From NAT127 sp041655035 (lineage in GTDB: Bacteria > Pseudomonadota > Gammaproteobacteria > Pseudomonadales > Porticoccaceae): 9,417 nt of DNA. Under the pieces are notes generated by a model. It was not told where the DNA came from and did no database searches. It worked only from the letters and a program-made list of their open reading frames with translations. The stretch is taken from contig JBAZCN010000132.1 of NCBI GenBank assembly GCA_041655035.1, forward strand, positions 1 to 9,417, given 5' to 3'. Positions 1 through 6,327 of this stretch are shown piece by piece. Both the position numbers and the translations under genes were made by a program. Within the stretch, counting starts at the first letter, position 1. Each line of letters opens with the position of its first letter.

Positions 1-220
1 TGTTGGCCAACAAAGCGTAGTAAAGCGTCAGCGGGATGCTGTGATCGGCATGGCCGAAGTGGCGGAAGATATAACCGGCGTCGTGTTTCAGCAGAGTGTT
101 GAGCGCGTGCCATTCGTCATCGGCGAGGATCTGGGAGGGCAGCTGCCAGAGGCGCAACGCCAGGCCGGCCAGCACCGTCAGCCCGAACAGGATAAACCAG
201 TGCCGCGAGCCGGCCTTCAT
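1..220 (-). CDS. GT39/ArnT-like membrane glycosyltransferase, N-terminal fragment (runs off the window)
   Basis: This is the first 73 codons of a gene that continues beyond the left edge. The translation begins MKAGSRHWFILFGLTVLAG, a short basic segment followed by a hydrophobic helix (about residues 8-25). After that comes an acidic pair and Glu in the context ADDEWHALN (residues 33-41). A first membrane helix followed by a periplasmic loop carrying an Asp-Glu motif is typical of GT-C fold enzymes such as ArnT and the PMT_2 family, which transfer sugars from polyprenyl-phosphate carriers on the outer face of the inner membrane. The ATG lies two bases after the stop codon of the upstream GT2 gene. 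Its Shine-Dalgarno (AGGGG) lies inside the last codons of that gene, so the two are probably translationally coupled. A GT2 enzyme that makes a polyprenyl-phosphate sugar next to a GT-C enzyme that uses it is a common pairing. Only the N-terminus is visible, so the family call is moderate; another polytopic membrane protein is possible. Confidence 0.6.
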   Translation of the reverse strand, partial: MKAGSRHWFILFGLTVLAGLALRLWQLPSQILADDEWHALNTLLKHDAGYIFRHFGHADHSIPLTLYYALLAN

Positions 221-222
221 GC

Positions 223-975
223 TTAGCGCCCCTGTTCCAGGTAGCGGGGATGGCGGCGGAGCCCGGCGCGATGGACAAGGTGTTCGCCGGAGATGCGCAA
301 CACGCCCAGGCCATAGCGGATACTGGGTCCAAGGCGAATCGACGACGCCTCGGGAAAATAGCGCGTCGGGCAGGTGATTTCACCGATCGGGAAGCCGCGC
401 ATGATGATCTGCGACAGGATCTCGTTGTCGAATATGAAATCATCGGAATTGGCTTCGAAGGGCAGGGCGCGCAGCACGTCCGCGGCATACGCGCGAAAGC
501 CAGTGTGGTACTCGGAAAGCTTGGCCGAGGTGCACAGGTTTTCGACGAACGTCAGGGCGCGGTTGGCGATGTACTTGTAAAATGGCATGCCTCCCTTGAG
601 CGCTCCGTTGCCCAGGATCCGTGAACCCAGCACGACGGGGTAGACCCCGGCGGCAATGGTGCTGGCCATCGGGGCAATCAACTTAGGCGTGTATTGATAG
701 TCCGGGTGCAGCATGATGACGATATCGGCGTTGCGCGCCAGTGCGGCGCGATAGCAGGTTTTCTGGTTGCCACCATAGCCGCGATTGACTTCATGCTGCA
801 GGACGACATCGATGCCCAGATCCCGGGCAAGTGCGGCAGTGTCGTCCCGGCTGGCATCGTCCACCAGGATGATCTCGTCCACCAGCGGCCTCGGTATCTC
901 GCTGAGGGTGCGCTCCAGGGTGCGTGCCGCGTTGTAGGCGGGCATGACCACCACCACCCGTTGCCCATCAATCAT
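223..975 (-). CDS. Family 2 glycosyltransferase, DPM1/polyprenyl-phosphate type
   Basis: A 250-residue cytoplasmic GT-A fold glycosyltransferase. It opens with the nucleotide-binding strand VVVVMPAYNAARTL (7-20), then EIILVDDASRDDT (34-46) with the UDP-binding acidic pair D39-D40. The metal-binding DxD-like element is MLHPDYQY (88-95, D92). Further conserved segments are GSRILGNG (117-124) and the acceptor-side HTGFRAY (157-163). No transmembrane segment is seen, which fits soluble dolichol- or undecaprenyl-phosphate sugar synthases better than the membrane-anchored forms. I chose the ATG at 975 because it has a GGAG Shine-Dalgarno about 8 bases upstream and the family homology starts at once. 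The frame is open back to 1119, but those 48 residues look non-coding. Leader: a -10-like TATCAT (minus strand, 1009-1014) lies about 35 bases upstream, with no good -35. The downstream neighbour starts two bases after the stop, so the two form an operon. The likely product is a lipid-linked sugar for the GT-C partner; the sugar is unknown. Confidence 0.85.
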   Translation of the reverse strand: MIDGQRVVVVMPAYNAARTLERTLSEIPRPLVDEIILVDDASRDDTAALARDLGIDVVLQHEVNRGYGGNQKTCYRAALARNADIVIMLHPDYQYTPKLIAPMASTIAAGVYPVVLGSRILGNGALKGGMPFYKYIANRALTFVENLCTSAKLSEYHTGFRAYAADVLRALPFEANSDDFIFDNEILSQIIMRGFPIGEITCPTRYFPEASSIRLGPSIRYGLGVLRISGEHLVHRAGLRRHPRYLEQGR

Positions 976-1148
976 TGCTGTTGCTCCAGGGTAAATTCCA
1001 GGCCGCAAATGATACAGCATTGCCTCGCTGAGGATTGTCGCGACCGTCGCTGAGCTCGCGATGGGCGCCGGGTGCGGCGTGCGCCGGTGGGGGTGATTGA
1101 TGGAAGTGCGCAGTGGCAAGTATTTGCAGGTGTCGGCGGGTGACCTGG

Positions 1149-1174
1149 CCGGTCGCCGCCATCGCGGCGACCGG
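1149..1174. other. Strong GC-rich hairpin (11-bp perfect stem, 4-base loop)
   Basis: The arms CCGGTCGCCGC (1149-1159) and GCGGCGACCGG (1164-1174) are perfect reverse complements around the loop CATC. It lies between the end of the minus-strand LLM gene and the start of the GT2 gene. Neither strand has a run of T after it, so it is not a canonical intrinsic terminator. It could be an RNA-stabilising 3' structure, a second-stage terminator after the hairpin at 1181-1205, or a dispersed palindromic repeat. Confidence 0.5.
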
Positions 1175-1180
1175 CAGCAA

Positions 1181-1205
1181 AGGCTGCGGGGATTTCGCGC
1201 AGCCT
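1181..1205 (-). terminator. Possible intrinsic terminator of the LLM/SDR transcript
   Basis: On the minus strand, 28 bases after the LLM stop codon, the arms AGGCTGCG and CGCAGCCT form an 8-bp perfect stem around a 9-base loop. The stem ends in CCT followed by TTG, giving only a short T run. A second, stronger hairpin follows at once (1149-1174). The position fits transcription termination, but the weak T tract keeps confidence modest. Confidence 0.4.
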
Positions 1206-1232
1206 GTGGTCACAGCCGTTTTTCGGTCTCGT

Positions 1233-2156
1233 TCAGAAGCCGGCGACCTTCGGCATGATTTCGCTCGCTACCCAGCGCATGTGCTCCTTGAGTCCTTCGG
1301 TGTCGGCGAGCGGTGGACGCGGGACTATGGTCTCGGTGACGCCAAGCTCGGCCAGCCAGCCACACTGATCGATGATCTTCGCGGCATCCCAGGCGCCCTT
1401 GGCCCTGTCGTCACCCTTGATTTCGTGCTGGGCGCCGACATTGAGCATTTCGAGAGCGAAGAACATGTCGATGGGGCGGCCGTCGTATTCCGGCTGCGAT
1501 TTGATGATATCGAGGCACTCGCGGAATTTTTCCGGAGGCGTCTGGAACGGTGACCAGCCGTCGGCATACTTGCCAATGCGCTTCAGTACCGGGGCGGCGT
1601 CGCCACCGAGCATTACCGGCAGGCGTTTCTGAACGGGCTTGGGGGCAAAGGACGCATTCTCGAAAGCGGTGAATTCACCGCGAAACGTCGGGTTGTCCTC
1701 GGTCCAGAGGAGGCGCATTGCTTCCAGGTACTCGTCGCACATCCTGCCGCGCTGGTTGAACGGTACATTGAGGATATCGAACTCCTCCTTCAGCCAGCCG
1801 ACGCCGAAGATGGGCGCGGCGCGGCCGCCGCTCAGCCAGTCCAGGGTCGACCAGGCCTTGGCCTGAACGATCGGGTTTTGCAGGGGCAGGACGGTGACCG
1901 AGGATTTCAGGCGAATGCGCGACGTATGCCCGGCAATCACGCCGAGGGCCACGGTAGTGTGCAGGTAGTGGTCGCCGGAGAGGGGCAGGTGGTCGTTGGG
2001 GACGATGAAATGCTCGCCGAGCATGGCGGCGTGGAAGCCCAGTTCATCGGCCAGCTTCACCGTGTCGAGAATGTCGGCGGTGGCCATGCCGGCTTCCCAG
2101 GCCTGGGTCATGGCGGGCACTTTCATGGTGTTGGGAACAGACAGATTTATTTTCAT
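1233..2156 (-). CDS. LLM-class flavin/F420-dependent oxidoreductase
   Basis: A 307-residue single-domain TIM-barrel protein of the bacterial luciferase-like superfamily, resembling the group usually annotated as LLM class F420-dependent oxidoreductase (TIGR03619-like). Visible family segments are ADELGFHAAMLGEHF (36-50, with the E48-H49 pair at the end of a barrel strand), IRLKSSVTVLPLQNPIVQAK (81-100), STLDWLSGGRAAPIFGVGW (103-121), RGRMCDEYLEAMRLLW (136-151) and KYADGW (196-201). Such enzymes use reduced F420 or FMN for hydride transfer or oxygenation; sequence alone does not decide the cofactor. The start is supported by an AGAGGAG Shine-Dalgarno 5 bases before the ATG. The gene lies 137 bases downstream of the SDR gene on the same strand and is probably co-transcribed, though a promoter-like pair in the gap (2257-2284) could give independent expression. 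Its sequence is only distantly like the two LLM proteins at the right of the window, so it is not part of that paralogous pair. Confidence 0.85.
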   Translation of the reverse strand: MKINLSVPNTMKVPAMTQAWEAGMATADILDTVKLADELGFHAAMLGEHFIVPNDHLPLSGDHYLHTTVALGVIAGHTSRIRLKSSVTVLPLQNPIVQAKAWSTLDWLSGGRAAPIFGVGWLKEEFDILNVPFNQRGRMCDEYLEAMRLLWTEDNPTFRGEFTAFENASFAPKPVQKRLPVMLGGDAAPVLKRIGKYADGWSPFQTPPEKFRECLDIIKSQPEYDGRPIDMFFALEMLNVGAQHEIKGDDRAKGAWDAAKIIDQCGWLAELGVTETIVPRPPLADTEGLKEHMRWVASEIMPKVAGF

Positions 2157-2256
2157 GATTACTCCTCTATTTTTGGACGTTCAGCCAAGACTGACGCTGG
2201 CCCGAAGAAGCCGGTCGACTGAGGGTTGCAGTGTGCGAAGCTGAGTGCACGGGGCC

Positions 2257-2284
2257 ATTATCCTGGCCGTCCGGGCGCCGGCAA
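2257..2284 (-). promoter_or_regulatory. Candidate sigma70-type promoter for the LLM gene
   Basis: On the minus strand, TTGCCG (2284-2279) and GATAAT (2262-2257) are spaced by 16 bases. They match the -35 and -10 consensus at 4/6 and 5/6 positions. It lies in the 137-base gap between the SDR stop and the LLM start, leaving a leader of roughly 95 bases. This is pattern matching in GC-rich DNA only. Confidence 0.3.
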
Positions 2285-2293
2285 GGTTTGTGC

Positions 2294-3124
2294 TCAGGCG
2301 CCGAGGGCATAACCTCCCTCGCGCATCATCCGGCGTTCGTCGGTGACCTGGGAACCCTTGGCGTAGATGCCGCCATCGACGCAGTAGACCTGGCCGGTAA
2401 TCCACTGACTGCGATCCGAGGCGAGGAAGGCGACCATTTCCGCGATGTCCTCGGGTTTGCCGAGGCGCGGCACCAGCTTGTGGCCGATGAACATGTCCTG
2501 CATCGGCTGGGGCATGGTTTCAGCGAGCCTTTCGGTCATGATCAGGCCAAGGGAAATGGTATTGCAGCGGATTCCCTGGTCGCCGTACTGGGTGGCGATG
2601 TATCGGGTAAGGGTGTTGATGGCGCCTTTGCTGCAGGCATAGGCGGTCTGGTACAGGTGGCCGGCGAGGGCGGTGCCGGAACTGATATTGACGATCGAGC
2701 CGCCGCCGGTTTTCAGCATGGCGGCGATGGCGTGCTTGCTCATCAGCATGGTGCCGCGCACGTTGACGGCGAAAACCTCGTCCCACAGCGCGGGGTCGGC
2801 GTTGAGCACGTCGGTGTCGGCGGCCAGACCCTGGCGGGCGGCGTTATTGTCGAGGGCGTCGATGCGTCCGAAGGTGTCGAGAGTAAATTCGATGAGTGCT
2901 CTGACGCTGTTTTCATCGGCGATGTCCACCGCCTGATGTGCGACTTCCCCGTAGCGGGAGACCTGGGCGGCGGAGTCGGTCATGTCGAGGCCGGGCAGGT
3001 CGGCGATCACCACTTTTGCGCCGCCGGATGCCAGGCGCTTGGCGGTGGCGAGCCCCACGCCGCGCTGGGCGCCGCTGATGACGATGACTTTGCCTTCCAC
3101 ATCGCGCAACGAATTTTCAGTCAT
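2294..3124 (-). CDS. Short-chain dehydrogenase/reductase (SDR), classical type
   Basis: A 276-residue Rossmann-fold oxidoreductase. The cofactor loop is ISGAQRGVG (16-24), a form of the TGxxxGxG motif with Ser for Thr. An Asp after strand beta-2 (D42 in IADLPG) predicts preference for NAD(H). Then come NNAA (93-96), the active-site Asn N121, the catalytic Ser in NISS (S149) and YACSK (Y162-x3-K166). S149 and Y162 are 13 residues apart, as in active classical SDRs. The C-terminal segment VYCVDGG (246-252) is typical of the FabG-like group. The ATG at 3124 has a GAGGGA Shine-Dalgarno 7 bases upstream. An in-frame ATG at 3139 has no such site and would add only five residues. It likely oxidises a hydroxyl to a ketone (or the reverse) on a pathway intermediate and is the first gene of a two-gene unit with the LLM oxidoreductase. 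The substrate is unknown. Confidence 0.9.
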   Translation of the reverse strand: MTENSLRDVEGKVIVISGAQRGVGLATAKRLASGGAKVVIADLPGLDMTDSAAQVSRYGEVAHQAVDIADENSVRALIEFTLDTFGRIDALDNNAARQGLAADTDVLNADPALWDEVFAVNVRGTMLMSKHAIAAMLKTGGGSIVNISSGTALAGHLYQTAYACSKGAINTLTRYIATQYGDQGIRCNTISLGLIMTERLAETMPQPMQDMFIGHKLVPRLGKPEDIAEMVAFLASDRSQWITGQVYCVDGGIYAKGSQVTDERRMMREGGYALGA

Positions 3125-3292
3125 TGATTGTTCCCTCATTATTTCTGTGTTGGGGGCGAGCCCCGGGAAAGTGGGCCATCCGGCAACACAGGCGATGGCT
3201 ACCCAGGCTGACGGCAGGCGGATGGCAGTCGCGGGCCCGCTGGTGCGTTTGTAACGGTTATAGGCCAGGAACCTGCTGCCGCGGCCAATAGT

Positions 3293-3310
3293 GGCGCAAA
3301 TTATCGCGCC
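3293..3310. promoter_or_regulatory. Inverted repeat, possible operator
   Basis: GGCGC and GCGCC flank an AT-rich 8-base centre (AAATTATC). On the minus strand the centre reads GATAATTT, so a protein bound here could block a -10 element serving the SDR gene. Five-base GC arms can arise by chance in this composition. Confidence 0.25.
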
Positions 3311-3398
3311 GGTCTATACACAGAATCCGATGCCGTGTCCGAAAAGCAGTTCGGAACGGCCGTGAAAGCGTCGACCATGCGGGCCCTGGACGTGCCGG

Positions 3399-3409
3399 CC
3401 AATGATTGG
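3399..3409. promoter_or_regulatory. Perfect palindrome CCAATGATTGG, possible regulator site
   Basis: Five-base arms CCAAT and ATTGG surround a single central G. It sits about 115 bases upstream of the -10 of the Rieske pair, a distance at which an activator or remote operator is possible. A related string CGGCCAAT occurs at 3282-3289 and again directly here (3397-3403), hinting at a repeated recognition element. No regulator is assigned. Confidence 0.25.
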
Positions 3410-3523
3410 ACAAAAGGCCGGAACTGTCGGATGCGATTATCCCGGTTTTTCATCAGAATAGGCGTTGCCGCCCCGGCGCTGTCCATGCGGACTGACTGTG
3501 GGGCTCCCTGTGGCGACGCAGGC

Positions 3524-3535
3524 TATAATCATTAT
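3524..3535 (+). promoter_or_regulatory. Consensus -10 box (TATAAT) of the Rieske-oxygenase pair
   Basis: A perfect TATAAT at 3524-3529 overlaps the 11-base palindrome ATAATCATTAT (3525-3535). At 16-18 bases upstream there is only GC-rich sequence with no recognisable -35 hexamer, which would suit a promoter that depends on an activator. Predicted transcription would start near 3536, leaving a leader of about 26 bases that contains the AGGAG Shine-Dalgarno for the ATG at 3562. Confidence 0.45.
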
Positions 3536-3561
3536 CAGACTTTTAACAGGCGAGGAGAACG

Positions 3562-4548
3562 ATGGCGAACAATGAGCTTTGGTGGCCGGTCTGTCACAGC
3601 GAAGATGTCAGCACGACCCGCCCCCTCGGAGTCCATCTCGGCAGCGAGCGCTTTGCCCTTTACCGCGACGGCTTGGGCGCTCTGCGGGTCGTCGAGGATC
3701 GCTGTCCCCACCGCCGCGCGCCCCTGTCCCTGGGGCGGATCACGGCCCAGGGCGACATCCAGTGCGGCTATCACGGCTGGACCTTCAATGGCGAGAGCGG
3801 CGAGTTGTGCGGCTTTCCCAACCTGGCGCCAGGCGAGCGCATGCCCCGTTGCAGCATCAGCACCTATCTGGCCGCCGAGCGCCGCGGGCTGGTGTATTTG
3901 TGGACCGGCAAGGCGGATAACGCCGATCTCGCGGCCATCCCCGAGCAGCCCTACGCACTGCATGGCCGGGAATTCCACGGCTCGGTGATTCACCCCATGA
4001 GCCACGAGGAGGTCGTGGCGGGCCTGCTCGATGCGCCGGGACTGTTCCTCGATTACCTGGGGGTGTATTTCACCGACAAGCCCCAGGGCGATCCCCGCCT
4101 CGCCAATGGCCTGCTGGTGATCGAGCGTGCGGCGCGCTGGAATCTGGCGGGCGAAAAGGCCCTGCATATGGGCCCGCTGCGCCATCGGGCGGATTTTCCC
4201 CTGCTGTTGCGCACCCATACCGCGCCGGTCACCGGCGAGACCACCGCCCAGTTGCTGGATGCCCGCACTGAACGGCTGATGGCGGATATCCTTATCGCCG
4301 CCAGCCCCTGTGCCCGCAACATGACGGCGCTCAACTGGCGGGCGACCCTCTATCCCGAGGCCCACGGCCGGCTGGCAGCGCTGTACAAACTGTGGTTTGC
4401 ACGGGGCAAGAGCCCGGTGTCGATGTCCTCGCGGGTCGACACCGGGGAACTGGCCAGGGTGCTGCCGGGCGTGGGCGAGGAATGGCGCGCTTTTTCACGC
4501 GGCCGCAACACCGACAACAAGATTGCCACGCTGGTGGCAATCGGTTGA
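3562..4548 (+). CDS. Rieske [2Fe-2S] oxygenase-like subunit lacking the mononuclear iron site
   Basis: A 328-residue protein related to the oxygenase component of VanA/dicamba-monooxygenase-type Rieske oxygenases. The N-terminal half is a normal Rieske domain: WWPVCHSEDV (7-16), then C48-P-H50-R-R, and C68-G-Y-H71-G-W, the CxH-x17-CxxH ligand set, followed by GLVYLWTG (109-116). The second half should begin with N-x2-D-x2-H-x4-H. The aligned segment, EEVVAGLLDAPGL (149-161), has A153, L156 and L161 where Asp and the two His iron ligands belong. No ED-type C-terminal carboxylate motif is seen either. This reading of the alignment is by eye. I infer a protein that carries electrons but cannot bind the catalytic iron. 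The ATG has AGGAG just upstream. The next gene begins 35 bases later and supplies exactly the missing site, so the two probably form one enzyme. Alternatives are a redox chaperone or a ferredoxin-like donor to other oxygenases. Confidence 0.8.
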   Translation: MANNELWWPVCHSEDVSTTRPLGVHLGSERFALYRDGLGALRVVEDRCPHRRAPLSLGRITAQGDIQCGYHGWTFNGESGELCGFPNLAPGERMPRCSISTYLAAERRGLVYLWTGKADNADLAAIPEQPYALHGREFHGSVIHPMSHEEVVAGLLDAPGLFLDYLGVYFTDKPQGDPRLANGLLVIERAARWNLAGEKALHMGPLRHRADFPLLLRTHTAPVTGETTAQLLDARTERLMADILIAASPCARNMTALNWRATLYPEAHGRLAALYKLWFARGKSPVSMSSRVDTGELARVLPGVGEEWRAFSRGRNTDNKIATLVAIG

Positions 4549-4583
4549 CTATCCGCTAGGCTTAATGCCAGGAGGTAAATCCC

Positions 4584-5639
4584 ATGACACACGCAATGCC
4601 CAGCGCTCTCCACGGGGCGGATACCGGTAGATCCACCGCGATCGTCCGCGACGAATTCATCCCGGGCTCCTTCGCCCTTCGCGATGCCTGGTTTCCCATC
4701 GCCCACGCCCCCCATGTGACCGCCAGCCCGATACGCCGGCTGATCCATTCCCAGCCCTATTATCTGTGGCGGCAGGGGGCAAAGGCTGTGGCGGCGGAGT
4801 TCCACCCTCTTCAGCTCGAGGCCAGCAAGGCCCGGGCCGGTGAATTCACCGGCGGCAGTGCCTATTATCCCGTGCTGGAGCGTTTTGGTTATGTCTGGGT
4901 GTGGTACGGTAACCCGCAGAATGCCGACGAAGGGCTCATGCCCGATATCCCGTACCTGCCCCGGGCGGGCGCCAAGCTGTCTCCCAACAAATGGGGCCAG
5001 ATCTATTTCAATTGCAGCTACGAACTCGCGTCGGAAAACCTCCTCGACCTGGTCCACGCCGACTACCTGCACTCCAATTTCGTCGGCAACGAGGAAAACG
5101 AAACCGACGAGGTGACGGTGGAATCCACGTCGGAAACCGTGACCATGATCCGCGAGGTGACTGGCCGCACCATTCCCCCGGCCCTGCGCCGCCTGGGCAT
5201 TCCCTGTGACAAGGCCGACTACCGGGCGGTGGCCCACGTCCATGTGCGCAGCGGTGCCATCGTGCTGTACGGCAAGTTCACGCCCGGCTTCTCCCAGCCC
5301 CTGTTTCACCCGCTGATTCCCGAGTCACGCCACCTGTGTCGCAACAACTACACCTTCAATATTACCGACGCGCCGTTTATCGCCCGCAATATTTTCCCGC
5401 TGTTTTCCTACGGTATCGGACCGCAGGATGACCTGATGATGAGCCAGCAGAACCCGCTGTACCAGGCGGAACGCGGCCGTCGTGATGTCAGTTCCCGTTT
5501 CGATGCCGCCGGCAGCCGCTACCGGATGATCCTGGCGAAGCTGGTGCGCCGCCAGCAGGAGGGTGACTTCAGCTATGAGGGTGACGCCGACCCCGGCGCG
5601 GACATTTCCTCTGTGCTGGGCTGTGCGCGAGCCGATTGA
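4584..5639 (+). CDS. Rieske oxygenase catalytic subunit lacking the Rieske cluster motif
   Basis: A 351-residue protein with the catalytic domain of VanA-type Rieske oxygenases. ENLLDLVHADYLH (151-163) gives N152, bridging D155 and iron ligands H158 and H163. The third ligand is probably D282 in QDDLMMSQQ (281-289), which aligns with the family's ED-x6-Q element. The N-terminal domain is recognisable at both ends: AWFPIAHAPHV (35-45), then YYLWRQG (59-65), and YPVLERFGYVWVWYGNP (95-111). About 40 residues between them are missing compared with the neighbour: there is no CxH and no CxxHGW, only an isolated H74 in EFHPLQ. This protein therefore cannot hold a Rieske cluster and must receive electrons from elsewhere, most simply from the preceding gene product. 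The start has a textbook AGGAGGT 7 bases upstream. The C-terminus is normal in length and the gene is followed by a terminator. In sequence databases it would probably be called an aromatic ring-hydroxylating oxygenase alpha subunit, which hides the defect. Confidence 0.85.
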   Translation: MTHAMPSALHGADTGRSTAIVRDEFIPGSFALRDAWFPIAHAPHVTASPIRRLIHSQPYYLWRQGAKAVAAEFHPLQLEASKARAGEFTGGSAYYPVLERFGYVWVWYGNPQNADEGLMPDIPYLPRAGAKLSPNKWGQIYFNCSYELASENLLDLVHADYLHSNFVGNEENETDEVTVESTSETVTMIREVTGRTIPPALRRLGIPCDKADYRAVAHVHVRSGAIVLYGKFTPGFSQPLFHPLIPESRHLCRNNYTFNITDAPFIARNIFPLFSYGIGPQDDLMMSQQNPLYQAERGRRDVSSRFDAAGSRYRMILAKLVRRQQEGDFSYEGDADPGADISSVLGCARAD

Positions 5640-5660
5640 GGGGCCGCCTCGCAAGACCTG

Positions 5661-5685
5661 AGCCCCGCCATCCGGCGGGGCTTTT
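5661..5685 (+). terminator. Intrinsic terminator of the Rieske-oxygenase pair
   Basis: The arms AGCCCCGCC (5661-5669) and GGCGGGGCT (5674-5682) form a 9-bp perfect stem with the tetraloop ATCC, followed by TTT. It lies about 20 bases after the stop codon of the catalytic subunit. On the minus strand there is no T run after the hairpin, so it acts mainly for the plus strand. The T tract touches the stop codon of the convergent TetR gene. Confidence 0.85.
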
Positions 5686-6272
5686 CACTGCAGGCGGTTT
5701 TCCGGTGCCAGGTGCAGCAGACCTTGCAGGCCGGCGATGGCGAGTTGGTTGAAGTGGCGGCTGATGGTGTCGGCGGGGGAGGGGAAATCGTTGGTCACCC
5801 ACCAGGTCAGGAGCCCTTGCAAGGCGCTCGCCAGATAGTGGACGGTGGGTTCCAGATCTTCCTCGGGCACGGCGGTGTTGATGGAGTGCAGCCAGTCCCG
5901 GGTCTTGATCACCAGCATATTGCGCATATGGAGAAAGGCGGGATTGCTGCTGCCCAGCTTGAGAATCGCCCTGGAGACTTCTTTTTCGCGCTCGGATCCG
6001 CGGAACAGCACGATGGAAAAATTGGGGTAGTAGGGGTCGCTGTCACTGGTTTCGAACAGATCGTCGTAGGAGTTGACGCCGATTTCCTCGAAGCCGCTGA
6101 TCAGCAGATCGTCTTTGTCGCGGAAGTAGACATAGAAACTGGAGCGCGAGACGCCGGCGCGACTGGCGATGTCCTGCACCGAGATGCTCTCGTAGGGCTG
6201 TTTGGTCAGCAGCTCGATCATGGCGCCTCGCAGGGCGTTGCGGGCTTTCTGGGTGCGGGAGTGTTGGGACAT
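5685..6272 (-). CDS. TetR/AcrR-family transcriptional regulator
   Basis: A 195-residue repressor-type protein. The N-terminal DNA-binding domain is clear: RNALRGAMIELL (11-22), then SVQDIASRAGVSRSSFYVYFRDKDDLL (31-57), with the helix-turn-helix at about 31-50 and the diagnostic FYVYFRDKDDLL. The C-terminal part (60-195) is the variable ligand-binding and dimerisation domain, so the inducer cannot be read. The ATG at 6272 is preferred to an in-frame TTG at 6278. No clear Shine-Dalgarno precedes it, which would fit low expression. It is divergent from the LLM/SnoaL/LLM genes and convergent with the Rieske pair. It probably controls its own promoter and the divergent genes, possibly the Rieske pair as well. 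An inverted repeat overlapping its -35 box (6317-6328) is a candidate autoregulatory site. Confidence 0.9.
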   Translation of the reverse strand: MSQHSRTQKARNALRGAMIELLTKQPYESISVQDIASRAGVSRSSFYVYFRDKDDLLISGFEEIGVNSYDDLFETSDSDPYYPNFSIVLFRGSEREKEVSRAILKLGSSNPAFLHMRNMLVIKTRDWLHSINTAVPEEDLEPTVHYLASALQGLLTWWVTNDFPSPADTISRHFNQLAIAGLQGLLHLAPENRLQ

Positions 6273-6298
6273 GGTCAAGGCGTTGCCCGAAAAGTCCG

Positions 6299-6327
6299 AA
6301 TATAGACGATGTACCCCTGGTTGACCA
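6299..6327 (-). promoter_or_regulatory. Candidate promoter of the TetR gene
   Basis: On the minus strand, TGGTCA (6327-6322) and TATATT (6304-6299) are spaced by 17 bases, matching consensus at 4/6 and 5/6 positions. The predicted transcript starts about 20 bases before the ATG at 6272. The -35 lies inside the inverted repeat at 6317-6328. Confidence 0.4.

Larger units (their letters stand above)
3125..3561. other. Divergent intergenic region with several palindromes, no gene seen
   Basis: This 437-base stretch separates the minus-strand SDR/LLM unit from the plus-strand Rieske pair. Frames crossing it look non-coding. It should hold both promoters. On the plus side a perfect TATAAT lies at 3524-3529. 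Three symmetrical elements stand out: GGCGC-8-GCGCC (3293-3310), CCAATGATTGG (3399-3409) and ATAATCATTAT (3525-3535). No structural RNA or riboswitch was recognised. A confident minus-strand promoter was not found; TATAAC (3262-3257) and GATAAT inside the first palindrome are the best -10-like strings and lack clear -35 boxes. Confidence 0.6.

Noticed and set aside
976..1119. Longer N-terminus of the GT2 protein starting at 1119
   Set aside because: The extra 48 residues have no family similarity, and the internal ATG at 975 has a good Shine-Dalgarno.
2231..3127. Long plus-strand open frame of 298 codons opposite the SDR gene
   Set aside because: It is the antisense shadow of the SDR gene, which has all catalytic motifs. 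The translation is Gly/Val/His-rich low-complexity sequence with no family motif.
3335..3988. Plus-strand open frame of 217 codons overlapping the start of the Rieske subunit
   Set aside because: It is out of frame with the Rieske gene, whose CxH and CxxH motifs, start site and Shine-Dalgarno are clear.
4770..4890. Frameshift as explanation for the missing Rieske motif in the catalytic subunit
   Set aside because: The frame is continuous, the flanking domain parts are both in frame, and the DNA between them is too short to encode the missing hairpins in any frame.
4350..5309. Minus-strand open frame of 319 codons opposite the Rieske pair
   Set aside because: It overlaps two well-supported genes on the other strand, and its sequence is typical of an antisense frame in GC-rich DNA.
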